NCBI RefSeq assembly: GCF_008580665.1
Contig: NZ_BKDJ01000002.1
Location: 62,001 to 126,000, forward strand
Reading direction: 5' to 3'
DNA from: Zafaria cholistanensis
Lineage (GTDB): Bacteria > Actinomycetota > Actinomycetes > Actinomycetales > Micrococcaceae
DNA: 64,000 bases
Part shown: positions 55,305 through 64,000 of the stretch, in pieces
Position numbering within the stretch: position 1 is the stretch's first letter
How the letters are laid out: each line of letters starts with the position of its first letter
Made by a program: the position numbers and the translations under genes
The notes under the pieces: model-generated
Database searches by the model: none
Seen by the model: the letters and a program-made list of their open reading frames with translations, nothing else
What the model was told of the DNA's origin: nothing

Positions 55305-56639
55305 CTACTCCTCGTTCCGGTCGCCGCGCAGCGCGGCGTCCTTTTCCTTGCGGCCCTGCGGGCCGTCGTCGTCTGTGTCTTTGGGGGCCGGCTCGTCCTC
55401 GAGCCAAGCCAGCAGGGTGCCGAGGCGGTTGCGCCGGCCCTGGAGCCGTTCGGCCTGCAGGCGGATGCCGTGCACCGAGACTTCGGAGCCGACGATCGGC
55501 ACGCGGCCCAGCGTCTTGGCCAGCAGTCCTCCGGCCGTGTCGACCTCGTCCTCCTCGATCTCCCGGCCGAACAGCTCGCCCAGGTCGTCGATGCCCAGCC
55601 GGGCGCTGATCCGGTACACGCCGCCGCCGAGGTCCTCGGTCTCCGGGCGGGACCGGTCGTACTCGTCGTCGATCTCCCCCACGATCTCTTCGATGAGGTC
55701 CTCCAGGGTGACCAGGCCCGCCGTGCCGCCGTATTCGTCTATCACGATGGCCACGTGGGTGGATTCGCGCTGGAGTTCGCGCAGCAGGTCCCCGACCAGC
55801 TTCGATTCGGGGACGTACCTCACCTCCCGGCTGACCGACTCCACGGTGCGGTGCTCGTCCGGGTGCGCATGGAGCCGGGCCGCGACGTCTTTGAGGTAGA
55901 CGATGCCCGTGACCTGGTCGGCACTGTCGCGGATCACCGGAATGCGCGAACAGCCCGAGCGCAGGAACAGGCTCATCGCCGACTCCAGCGGGGTGCCCTG
56001 CTCCACGGTGACCATGTCGGTGCGCGGAACCATGACCGAGCGCACCCGGGTGTCGCTGAGGGCGAACACGGAGTGGATCAGGTCCGCCTCCGCGTCCTCG
56101 AGCACGTCGGCCTCGTTGGCCCGGTCCACCAGATCGCGCAGCTGCTCCTCGGTGAAGAACGCGTCCTCGGCGTCGGGGGCATTGGGGGCGACGGCTGTGC
56201 CGATGGCGACCAGCCAGCCCGGGACAGGCCCCAGGATGAGGCGCAGCAGCCGCACCAGCGGCGCGGTGAAGGCCACGACGCCGGCGGCATGGTTGCGGCC
56301 GTAGCGTCGGGGGGACACGCCCACCAGTACGAAGCCGATCGCGGCCATGGTGGCGGTGGCCAGCAGGCCGGCCACCCAGATGCTGCCGAACAGGTCGTGG
56401 TAGAGGATCGCGATCGCGACGGCGGAGGCGGTTTCGAACCAGATCCTCCAAAACCGCACGGCGTGCGTGTGCGCCGTCGGCTCGGCCAGGATCCGGCGCA
56501 GCCGGGGCCGGGGGCGTTCGGCCAGCATCTGTTCGGCGTCGTGGCGCGGGAGGTGGAGGAAGGCCGCCTCGGCGGCGGTCAGCAGTGCGGCGCAGAGGAT
56601 GAAAAGGACGGCAAGCAAAGCCAGGACGCCCGGGATCAC
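55305..56639 (-). CDS. CNNM/CorC-type membrane protein with CBS pair
   Basis: 444 residues: N-terminal CNNM transmembrane domain with three to four helices, a CBS pair (VMVPRTDMVTVEQGTPLESAMSLFLRSGCSRIPVI; VGIVYLKDV-type second unit) and a C-terminal CorC_HlyC domain. Annotated in many genomes as hemolysin-like; the family is linked to magnesium/cobalt efflux. The GTG start overlaps the ybeY stop (GTGA). Confidence 0.92.
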   Translation of the reverse strand: MIPGVLALLAVLFILCAALLTAAEAAFLHLPRHDAEQMLAERPRPRLRRILAEPTAHTHAVRFWRIWFETASAVAIAILYHDLFGSIWVAGLLATATMAAIGFVLVGVSPRRYGRNHAAGVVAFTAPLVRLLRLILGPVPGWLVAIGTAVAPNAPDAEDAFFTEEQLRDLVDRANEADVLEDAEADLIHSVFALSDTRVRSVMVPRTDMVTVEQGTPLESAMSLFLRSGCSRIPVIRDSADQVTGIVYLKDVAARLHAHPDEHRTVESVSREVRYVPESKLVGDLLRELQRESTHVAIVIDEYGGTAGLVTLEDLIEEIVGEIDDEYDRSRPETEDLGGGVYRISARLGIDDLGELFGREIEEDEVDTAGGLLAKTLGRVPIVGSEVSVHGIRLQAERLQGRRNRLGTLLAWLEDEPAPKDTDDDGPQGRKEKDAALRGDRNEE

Positions 56640-57109
56640 TGCATCGTCTCCCGCGGGGCCGGGCGGCCGAGGAAGGCCTCCAACAGACTGCGCTGCAGGC
56701 CGAACATCTCTTCCTTCTCGGCCGGGTCCTCATGGTCGTAGCCGAGCAGGTGCAGCATCCCGTGGGTGGCCAGCAGCAGGATCTCGTCCGCGGTGGAGTG
56801 CCCGCCGGCGCGGGCCTGCTGGGCGGCGACCTGCGGGCAGATCACGATGTCGCCGAGCATCCCGGCCGGGGTGGGGCTGCCCGGGCTGCCCGGGCGCAGT
56901 TCATCCATCGGGAAGGACATGACGTCGGTGGGCCCGGGCAGGTCCATCCATTCCAGGTGCAGGCGCTCCATCGCGTCCTCGTCCACGAGGATTACCGAGA
57001 CCTCGGCCTCGGGGTGGACGTAGAGGCTGTCCAGGATGTGGCGGCCCAGCGCGGCGACGGCCTCGAGGTCGGCCTCCATGGAGGATTCGTTGTTGACTTC
57101 CACGGACAC
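56636..57109 (-). CDS. ybeY: Endoribonuclease YbeY
   Basis: Zinc enzyme for 16S rRNA 3'-end maturation and ribosome quality control. In the 157-residue product the metal motif is HGMLHLLGYDHE (H116, H120, H126); TDVMSFPMDE is the other family block. Start GTG, 3 bases after the phoH stop. Confidence 0.95.
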   Translation of the reverse strand: MSVEVNNESSMEADLEAVAALGRHILDSLYVHPEAEVSVILVDEDAMERLHLEWMDLPGPTDVMSFPMDELRPGSPGSPTPAGMLGDIVICPQVAAQQARAGGHSTADEILLLATHGMLHLLGYDHEDPAEKEEMFGLQRSLLEAFLGRPAPRETMQ

Positions 57110-57112
57110 GGG

Positions 57113-58210
<1,098 letters not shown>

Positions 58211-58579
58211 GCTGCTGGCGGACCTCCCCGTTGGTTCGCGCCGGCGGATCCGGCCGCGGGCTCTCCCGGGCCTTTCCGGCGCCCTTCCATCGTACTTGAC
58301 CTTGTCGGCGCGTCCCCGGGCCGGCCCCTGCATAAGGGATGGAGCACGCCGGGCGCACGCACCGTGCATCCTGTTAGGGTGCGCTGTGAAGTTCCCTGCG
58401 TGGTGCCCTGTGAGGTGTTGGGACCAAAGGACACGGGCCAGTCACGGACGGAGGCTTTGGTATCGCTTGTGCAACGTTCCGGGCGGCAGGCCCTCGGGTG
58501 CCGCGCCTCCCCGGCGGGCTGTGCCAAGCTGGGTTAAGCGCCGCTTGGCTGTCCGTGTTTTCGCAGGAAGGAATGACCC
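58211..58579. other. Divergent region between phoH and the GerMN lipoprotein gene
   Basis: 369 bases with no gene. A hairpin GCCAAGC-N13-GCTTGGC lies at 58523-58549, just before the ribosome binding site (AGGAAGGAA) of the lipoprotein gene, and could affect its translation. No clear promoter was recognised. Confidence 0.45.
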
Positions 58580-59512
58580 TTGACCCGCCACACCCGCCTC
58601 AGGACCCGCGCCCGTATCGCCGCGCTGGGACTGGCGGCGTGCCTGGCGATGGTTTCGGCCTGCGCGGAGGGGCCCGGCGGGGCGTCCAGCACCATGCCGG
58701 TGCCCACCGAGGCCCTGCAGAAGGTGCCCGCGGCCGCCAGCGGCACGGCCCTTGAGCCGGTTGCCTCCCGCAGCCTCTCCCCCGTCTACTGGCTGGGAGA
58801 ACGCGACTCCACCGTCTACCTCTACCGCGAGTACGTGCGGGCGGAGGACCAGGGCGATCCGGTAACCACCAGCATCAAGCACATGCTGGAGCAGTCACCG
58901 GAGGACCCCGACTTCTTCAACGTGTGGAGCCCCGCCAGCCGCATTGGCACCTCGATCTCGGCCGACAACGTGATCACGGTGGACCTCTCAGCCGACGCGT
59001 TCGCGCGCCGGCTGGACGCGGGGCTCGCCCAGCGCGCCATCCAGCAGCTGGTCTTCACCGCGACGTCGGCGGCGGCCAACGCCGGCCTGCTGGGGGGAGC
59101 CGCCGCGGAGGTGGTCCTGCTGGTGGACGGGCGTGCCGGCCACGAAGCCTTCGGCCACGTTCCCCTGGATCGTCCCCTGTCCCGGGACGCGACCTTTGGC
59201 GCCCCGATCTGGATCGTGGACCCGGTGCAGGGCGGGGTCGCCACGGGCAACCCCGTGCGCATCCACGGCTACGCCGCGGACTTTCCCGCCGGAACCCGCT
59301 GGGAGGTGCGGCAAACCGACGGCGGGAAGGCCGATCCGGTGGTCGCCTCCGGCACCGTCCGGACCGGGGAGGCGGACCTGGCCGCCAACGAGTTCGAGAT
59401 TTCCCTGACGCTCCCCCGGGGCAGCTACCGGCTCGCGGTCTGGGGTGCGCCCCCCACCGGCACCGGGCGACTGGCCGAGGACACCAAGGACTTCACCGTC
59501 CAGGGGAACTAG
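58580..59512 (+). CDS. GerMN/Gmad2-domain lipoprotein
   Basis: 310 residues from a TTG start with AGGAAGGAA at a suitable distance. Signal peptide with lipobox VSAC. Residues ~65-175 form a GerMN domain (VYWLGERDSTVYLYREY; ISADNVITVDLSADAF) and ~205-308 a Gmad2 Ig-like domain (IWIVDPVQGGVATGNPVRIHGYA). Such proteins are cell-surface and often occur near cell-wall genes; the role is unclear. Its TAG stop is part of the CTAG target site used by the adjacent IS element, but the protein is complete. Confidence 0.88.
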   Translation: MTRHTRLRTRARIAALGLAACLAMVSACAEGPGGASSTMPVPTEALQKVPAAASGTALEPVASRSLSPVYWLGERDSTVYLYREYVRAEDQGDPVTTSIKHMLEQSPEDPDFFNVWSPASRIGTSISADNVITVDLSADAFARRLDAGLAQRAIQQLVFTATSAAANAGLLGGAAAEVVLLVDGRAGHEAFGHVPLDRPLSRDATFGAPIWIVDPVQGGVATGNPVRIHGYAADFPAGTRWEVRQTDGGKADPVVASGTVRTGEADLAANEFEISLTLPRGSYRLAVWGAPPTGTGRLAEDTKDFTVQGN

Positions 59513-60922
59513 TACTACAGTCGCGTTTATTTCCGCTCTTGGCGTGTCCGGTAGTGGTGTTTTCGGGCGTTGTGCTGGTGTTTTCGGCGCCAGCGTGAGC
59601 GGTCCAGGACGTGCTCGGGGTTGGGGATGTGGGCCCAGGCGAGGCGGGTGATCAGGTGCCGGATCTCGGGCAGGGAGAGTGCTACGAGGCCTGGCCGCCC
59701 GGGTCCGGTGCCCCCTTTTTGGCCTTGACGGCGGTCAGGAAGGCGTGGGCGATCATGGACAAGGTGATGTGCCGGTACCAGCCGGTGTATTGGCGGACCT
59801 GGTAGTGGTCCAGGCCGGTCTGGCCCTTGGCGGTCTGGAAGGTCTCCTCGATGGCCCACCGGATCCCGGCGATCCGGGCCATCTCGGCCAGCGCGACGCG
59901 CTTGGGGGTGTGGCAGATGAAGTACGCGGCCTCGGAAGGGTCGGCCAGGGACCGTCGGGCCAGCAGCCAGTGCTCGGCACGCCCGTCCTCGGCCCCGTTG
60001 ATGCGCACCCTCGCCCAGGCGTAGTCGCGCACGCCCTTGGACCCGGACCCGGCCGAACGGGTCCGCCACGCGGTCGGGACCAGGTCCGCCACCGCCTGAT
60101 CGGCGCGCTTTTCGGTGCCGAGCCAGGACCCGTCCTTGACCACGACGCGCTGGGAGACCGGGACCGCGAGCACGTAGAAGAGCCCGCGTTCCTCCAAGGT
60201 CCGGCGCAGCCGGTGGTACTGGCCGTAGACCGCGTCCCCGGCCACCCACCAGGCGGGTACCCCGGCGTCCACGGCGCGCTCGATCATCTGAATCGCCAGG
60301 TCGCCCTTGGTCTTGAACCCGCGCCCTTCCGGGATGCCGGCCGCCGCGCAGCGGTCCGGGTCCTCCGTCCATTCCTTGGGCAGGTAGAGCTCGCGGTCCA
60401 GGAACGTGCGGCCCTGATTGGTGGCGTAGGTCAGGAACACCCCGATCTGGCAGTTCTCCACCCGGCCCGCGGTGCCCGAGTACTGGCGGGCCACCCCGGC
60501 CGAGCGCTTCCCCTTCTTCAGGAACCCGGTCTCGTCCACGATCAGCACCCCCTCCGGGTCACCGAGCCGATCCACGACGTAACCGCGCAGGTCATCCCGC
60601 AGCCCGTCCGGGTCCCAGTCCGTGCTCGAGAGCAAACGCTGCATCCGATCCGGCACCCGATGCCCGGCCCGCTCCGAAAGGGTCCAGGAATTCTTCCGCT
60701 CCGCTTCCGAGAGCAGCCCCCGCACGTACTCCACCGCGTTCGCCCGCGGCTCCGAGCGGGCGAATCTGCCCCCGATCAGCTCCCCGACCTCGACAAGGCC
60801 CTCGGCCCACTCCCGCACTTCCGCCACGCAAACATCATCGCCCACCCGTAAGGATTAACACGATGACGGCGGGTGGACCCGGCAACACGCCGGGCCCACC
60901 CTAAGCAAACGCGACTGTAGTA
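59513..60922 (-). mobile_element. IS701-family insertion sequence, complete
   Basis: 1410 bp. The ends are perfect 16-bp inverted repeats (TACTACAGTCGCGTTT at the left, its complement at the right), flanked by the 4-bp target duplication CTAG (59509-59512 and 60923-60926). IS701 members insert at YTAR sites and duplicate 4 bp. With an intact transposase gene and perfect ends it looks recent and possibly active. About 150 bases between the left end and the transposase stop are non-coding. Confidence 0.9.
59682..60845 (-). CDS. IS701-family DDE transposase
   Basis: 387 residues from a GTG start. RNase-H-fold DDE residues: D104 in LIVDETGFLKKG, D204 in WWVAGDAVYGQ, and E333/E334 in IRWAIEETFQTAKGQTGLDHYQVR. 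GVARQYSGTAGRVENCQIGVFLTY and GWYRHITLSMIAHAFL are IS701-group signatures. There is no frameshift or stop, so it should be functional. Confidence 0.93.
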   Translation of the reverse strand: MGDDVCVAEVREWAEGLVEVGELIGGRFARSEPRANAVEYVRGLLSEAERKNSWTLSERAGHRVPDRMQRLLSSTDWDPDGLRDDLRGYVVDRLGDPEGVLIVDETGFLKKGKRSAGVARQYSGTAGRVENCQIGVFLTYATNQGRTFLDRELYLPKEWTEDPDRCAAAGIPEGRGFKTKGDLAIQMIERAVDAGVPAWWVAGDAVYGQYHRLRRTLEERGLFYVLAVPVSQRVVVKDGSWLGTEKRADQAVADLVPTAWRTRSAGSGSKGVRDYAWARVRINGAEDGRAEHWLLARRSLADPSEAAYFICHTPKRVALAEMARIAGIRWAIEETFQTAKGQTGLDHYQVRQYTGWYRHITLSMIAHAFLTAVKAKKGAPDPGGQAS

Positions 60923-60956
60923 CTAGGCCGCAGCAGCCCCTCCGGTTTTCGGCCGT

Positions 60957-61781
60957 TCAGTCCAGCAGGCCCGCCAGGTGGCGCACCAGCACCAGCGCGG
61001 CGGGACCGGCCGTGGAGGCCCGCAGGACGTGGGAACCCAGGCGTGCCGGTACCGCGCCGGCAGCGGCGAGCCTTTCCACCTCCGTGTCAGAAATTCCGCC
61101 CTCCGGACCAACAATCAGCAGGATCTCCCCGGGAAGCGCCTCCGCGGGGGCCGGCGCCTCGGGGGCCTCGTAGCGGGCCCGTGCGGCCATCCACTCCGCC
61201 ACCACCGCGCCCAGCGGCCGCTGCGCCTGCTCGTGCAGCACAATGGCGAGCCGTTCCGCGGCGGCGCTGCCTCCGCCCGTTGCGCAGCGCGCGGCGAGCT
61301 GCGCCGTCGTCAGTACGGGTTCCACGGCGGGCAGGCGCGAGCGGCGCGACTGCTTGAGCGCGGCGCGCACCGTCGATTCCCACTTGGCCTGTCCCTTGGC
61401 GGCGCGGTCGCCCTGCCAGCGCACCACGCAGCGCTCCGCCTGCCACGGCACCACCCGGTCGATGCCCAGTTCAACGGCGGACTCGACCGCCAGCAGGTCG
61501 CGGTCGCCTTTGGCGAGGGCCTGGACAAGGACCGTGGAGACCGCGGGTGCCGGGTCGGTGTGCAGCTCGTCGACGCGGGCGTCCAGCCCCGCCTTGGCGG
61601 TTGCGGTGACGGTGCACACGGCGCGGCGGCCGCGTCCGTCCACGAGGTCGATGGCCTCCCCGGCCCTGACCCGCTTGACCGCTACGGCATGGTGCCCCTC
61701 GGGGCCGTCGAGGGTAAGCGTGTCCCCGGCCCGAACCCCGTCGAGGGCTCCGGGCCCGGCCAGGAACGACTGGTTGCTCAT
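60957..61781 (-). CDS. rsmE: 16S rRNA (uracil(1498)-N(3))-methyltransferase RsmE
   Basis: SPOUT-class methyltransferase for m3U1498 in the small subunit. The 274-residue product has an N-terminal PUA-like domain (GPEGHHAVAVKRVRAGEAIDLVDG) and a knotted domain with GPEGG at 225-229 and LGSHVLRASTA from 248. It is coupled to dnaJ by an ATGA overlap. The IS701 element lies 31 bases past its stop. Confidence 0.94.
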   Translation of the reverse strand: MSNQSFLAGPGALDGVRAGDTLTLDGPEGHHAVAVKRVRAGEAIDLVDGRGRRAVCTVTATAKAGLDARVDELHTDPAPAVSTVLVQALAKGDRDLLAVESAVELGIDRVVPWQAERCVVRWQGDRAAKGQAKWESTVRAALKQSRRSRLPAVEPVLTTAQLAARCATGGGSAAAERLAIVLHEQAQRPLGAVVAEWMAARARYEAPEAPAPAEALPGEILLIVGPEGGISDTEVERLAAAGAVPARLGSHVLRASTAGPAALVLVRHLAGLLD

Positions 61782-62899
61782 CAGCCGCGCAGCTTGTCGC
61801 GCAGGCGGGAGAACACCCCGCGGTGCTCAAAGCGGCCCTCGGCCACGTGGTCGCCGCGCAGCTCGGCCAGCCGCTCCAGCAGCTCGCGCTGCTCGGCGTC
61901 CAGCCGGGTCGGGGTCTCCACCTCGATGGTGACGATCAGGTCGCCGCGGCCGGTGCCGCGCAGGCGCGGGACTCCCAGCTGGGCAAGGCGGACGCTTTCG
62001 CCGGACTGGGTACCCGGCTCCACGGTGACGGTCTGGCTGCCGTCGAAGGTGTCCAGGGAGATGTCGGTACCCAGTGCGGCGGCGGTCATGGGAACTTTCA
62101 GCGTGGCATGCAGGTCGTTGCCGTCGCGCTCGAAGACCGGGTGCCGGCGCACCTCGATCTCGACGTAGAGGTCCCCGGCCGGGCCCCCGCCGGGGCCGGC
62201 CTCGCCCTGGCCGGCCAGGTGGATGCGGGTGCCGGTGCCGACGCCGGCGGGCACCTTGAGCTGCTTGCTGACGCGCTGGCGCACGCGGCCCTGGCCCATG
62301 CACTCGTTGCAGGGGCTTGGCAGGGTGGTTCCGTAGCCGCGGCAGGCGCTGCAGGTCTCCACGGACATCATCTGGCCCAGGAAGGAGCGCACCGGGCGCT
62401 GCACCTGTCCACGCCCGTGGCAGATGGTGCATTCCACGGGGTGGGTGCCGGGCCGGCAGCAGCTGCCGTTGCAGGTGGGGCAGGTGACGGCGGTTTCCAT
62501 CTCCAGCGGGTACACCACGCCCCGGACGGCGTCCTGCAGGTCGATGGTCGCGGTGATGAGCGCGTCGCGGCCCCGGCTGGTCCGGGACATGGGGCCCTGC
62601 TGGCCTCCGCCGGCGCCGAAGAACTGCTCGAAGATGTCGCTGAAGCCGAAGCCGGCCCCGGCTCCGCCCGCGCCAAATCCGCCGGTGCCGTTCTCGTTGC
62701 CCGTCGCGTCGTAGTTGCGCCGTTTCTCGGTGTCGGAGAGGACCTCATAGGCCCGCGTCACCAGCTTGAACTGCTCGGCCGCCTCCTCGCCGGGGTTCAC
62801 GTCCGGGTGCAGCTTGCGGGCCAGCTTGCGGTAGGCCTTCTTGATTTCCTCGGTGCTCGCGTCCTGCGCGACGCCCAGGACGTCGTAGTGGGTGCTCAC
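61781..62899 (-). CDS. dnaJ: Co-chaperone DnaJ (DnaJ2 type)
   Basis: DnaK co-chaperone. The 372-residue product has a J domain (residues 2-68, HPD at 31-33), a G/F linker, a zinc domain with four Cys motifs ([32 protein letters not shown]) and the C-terminal substrate domain. The first zinc motif ends with Cys in place of Gly. The GTG start is used. The gene order hrcA-dnaJ-rsmE identifies the second DnaJ copy of actinobacteria, apart from dnaK-grpE-dnaJ1. Confidence 0.95.
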   Translation of the reverse strand: MSTHYDVLGVAQDASTEEIKKAYRKLARKLHPDVNPGEEAAEQFKLVTRAYEVLSDTEKRRNYDATGNENGTGGFGAGGAGAGFGFSDIFEQFFGAGGGQQGPMSRTSRGRDALITATIDLQDAVRGVVYPLEMETAVTCPTCNGSCCRPGTHPVECTICHGRGQVQRPVRSFLGQMMSVETCSACRGYGTTLPSPCNECMGQGRVRQRVSKQLKVPAGVGTGTRIHLAGQGEAGPGGGPAGDLYVEIEVRRHPVFERDGNDLHATLKVPMTAAALGTDISLDTFDGSQTVTVEPGTQSGESVRLAQLGVPRLRGTGRGDLIVTIEVETPTRLDAEQRELLERLAELRGDHVAEGRFEHRGVFSRLRDKLRG

Positions 62900-62949
62900 A
62901 GTCTTCGCTGTGTCCTTTCGTGAGGGTGAATTCTTGGCGCGGGGCCGGG

Positions 62950-63963
62950 TCAGCCGGCGAGGATCCGCGACAGGTACCGGGCGACGGCACGCACGGCCGC
63001 GATGCTGTTGGGGTAGTCCATGCGGGTCGGGCCCAGCACTCCGACCTTGGCGGTGGATCCGGGGACGTAGCCGGTGGCCACCACCGAGGTCTCCGCCAGG
63101 CTGCCGTGGGCGTGCTCGCTGCCGATGCTCACCGAGATCCCGTGCGCGTCCTGCTCCATCTCGGAGAACAGGCGCAGCAGCACCACCTGCTCCTCGAGGG
63201 CCTCCAGCACCGGGGTGATGGTGTGGGAGAAGTCTCCGGTGGCGCGGGCCAGGTTCGCGGTGCCGGCCATGATGATGCGCTCGGCGCCGCTGTTGCGGGC
63301 CAGCGCGCCGACCGCGGCGGCCAGCTGGGCGCCCGCCGGCGCGAGCCGGGGCGGCAGCTGGTCCGCGGCGCCCTGGCACAGGTCGCGGACGTCCTCCATG
63401 CGCCGGCCGGACAGGGCGGCCAGGAAGGCGGACTTAAGGTCGTGCAGGTCCTCGTCGGTGGTTTCCGGGGCCAGCGGAACGACCCGCTGCTCCACCTTGC
63501 CGGTGGTGGAAATGAGCACCACGAGCACCTGTCCGGCGCCGAGTCCGACGAGTTCGATGTGGCGGACCTTGGCGTCGCTGAACCGGGGCACCTGGATGAC
63601 GGCGACCTGGTGGGTCAGCTGGGCGAGCAGGCGCACCGTGCGGTCCAGGACCACGTCCATGTCGTCCGAGCCCTCCAGCAGCGACTGGATGGCGCGGCGT
63701 TCGGCCGGCGAAAGCGGCTTGACGTCCTCGATGCGGTCCACGAAGCGGCGGTAGCCCTTCTCGGTGGGAATGCGCCCGGCCGAGGTGTGCGGGGCGACGA
63801 TCAGCCCCTCCTCCTCGAGCGAGGCCATGTCGTTGCGGATGGTCGCCGCCGAGACCCCGAGGCGGTGGCGCTCCACGAGCGCCTTGGAGCCCACGGGCTC
63901 GCGCGAGTGTACGTAGTCCTCGACGATGGCCCTTAAGACCTCAAGCCGCCGCGGTTCGGACAT
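62950..63963 (-). CDS. hrcA: Heat-inducible transcription repressor HrcA
   Basis: Repressor of groE and related heat-shock genes through CIRCE elements. In the 337-residue product the N-terminal winged HTH ([34 protein letters not shown]) is followed by the GAF-like HrcA domain. Upstream of the ATG only 37 bases are in the window and no CIRCE repeat is seen there. dnaJ starts 50 bases downstream. Confidence 0.95.
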   Translation of the reverse strand: MSEPRRLEVLRAIVEDYVHSREPVGSKALVERHRLGVSAATIRNDMASLEEEGLIVAPHTSAGRIPTEKGYRRFVDRIEDVKPLSPAERRAIQSLLEGSDDMDVVLDRTVRLLAQLTHQVAVIQVPRFSDAKVRHIELVGLGAGQVLVVLISTTGKVEQRVVPLAPETTDEDLHDLKSAFLAALSGRRMEDVRDLCQGAADQLPPRLAPAGAQLAAAVGALARNSGAERIIMAGTANLARATGDFSHTITPVLEALEEQVVLLRLFSEMEQDAHGISVSIGSEHAHGSLAETSVVATGYVPGSTAKVGVLGPTRMDYPNSIAAVRAVARYLSRILAG

Positions 63964-64000
63964 GGTCCCACCCTCCGTGCTCTCTTTCGCCGAGGCCTTA

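Noticed and set aside
59527-60372. Second minus-strand frame inside the IS element
   Set aside because: Arg/Gly-rich alternative frame of the transposase gene; the DDE transposase is intact in one frame, so no programmed frameshift is needed.
63964-64000. CIRCE element upstream of hrcA
   Set aside because: No TTAGCACTC-N9-GAGTGCTAA repeat in the 37 bases available; it may lie outside the window.

Overview
This is a high-GC actinobacterial chromosome segment, most like the Micrococcaceae (Arthrobacter in the broad sense). The grounds are a complete Pup-proteasome locus, RbpA, polyprenol-phosphate mannose synthase, an actinobacterial qcrCAB / ctaCDF-ctaE respiratory set, PafB and PafC fused into one protein, a leucine-codon leader before leuA, frequent GTG starts and many genes with no ribosome binding site. 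The species assignment is inference; no 16S gene is present.

Region 1 (1-17.9 kb) is the protein-turnover locus on the plus strand: tail of a probable M50 protease, trmI, mpa, dop, pup, prcB, prcA, pafA, two FKBP prolyl isomerases, pafBC, a small membrane protein, tatA, tatC, the helicase helY and an amidohydrolase. Mpa unfolds proteins tagged by PafA with Pup and feeds them to PrcAB. Dop matures Pup (encoded with a C-terminal Gln) and removes it from substrates. PafBC is the WYL-domain regulator family of this locus.

Region 2 (18-25 kb) has a polyprenol mannosyltransferase, then on the minus strand rbpA (behind a sequence matching the SigR/SigH oxidative-stress promoter), an SPFH/NfeD pair, rlmA and def, then a VOC protein and a ZapE-type ATPase.

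Region 3 (25-35 kb) is the accessory part, with long gene-poor stretches. It holds an NADP-type oxidoreductase; an FAD oxidoreductase plus ECF41 sigma factor behind a matching ECF41-type promoter; a secreted helical-repeat protein; a DUF808 membrane protein with a possible coupled leader ORF; a cupin; DUF6480 and YtxH proteins; a SatD-like HTH protein with a dyad at its promoter; and DUF3054 and Lrp-ligand-domain proteins.

Region 4 (35.5-50.5 kb) contains trpD divergent from ctaE-qcrC-qcrA-qcrB, a GntR regulator, the convergent ctaC-ctaD-ctaF operon, erpA, an M20 dipeptidase, a DUF3043 protein, pyrD and an alpha/beta hydrolase. The cytochrome genes encode a bc1-aa3 respiratory branch.

Region 5 (50.5-64 kb) is mostly minus-strand housekeeping: hrcA-dnaJ-rsmE, phoH-ybeY-CBS protein-era, leuA with its leader peptide, recO-uppS. 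A GerMN lipoprotein gene lies in the opposite direction, and an intact IS701-family element has inserted exactly at its stop codon, with a CTAG target duplication.

No tRNA, rRNA or CRISPR was seen. The non-routine content is mainly regulatory: ECF41-like and SigR-like promoters, a leucine attenuator, eight candidate leaderless genes, several dyads, and short tandem duplications clustered at gene ends. I did not find a clear new multi-gene system; the best candidates for undescribed biology are the SatD-like locus and the leader ORF before the DUF808 gene.
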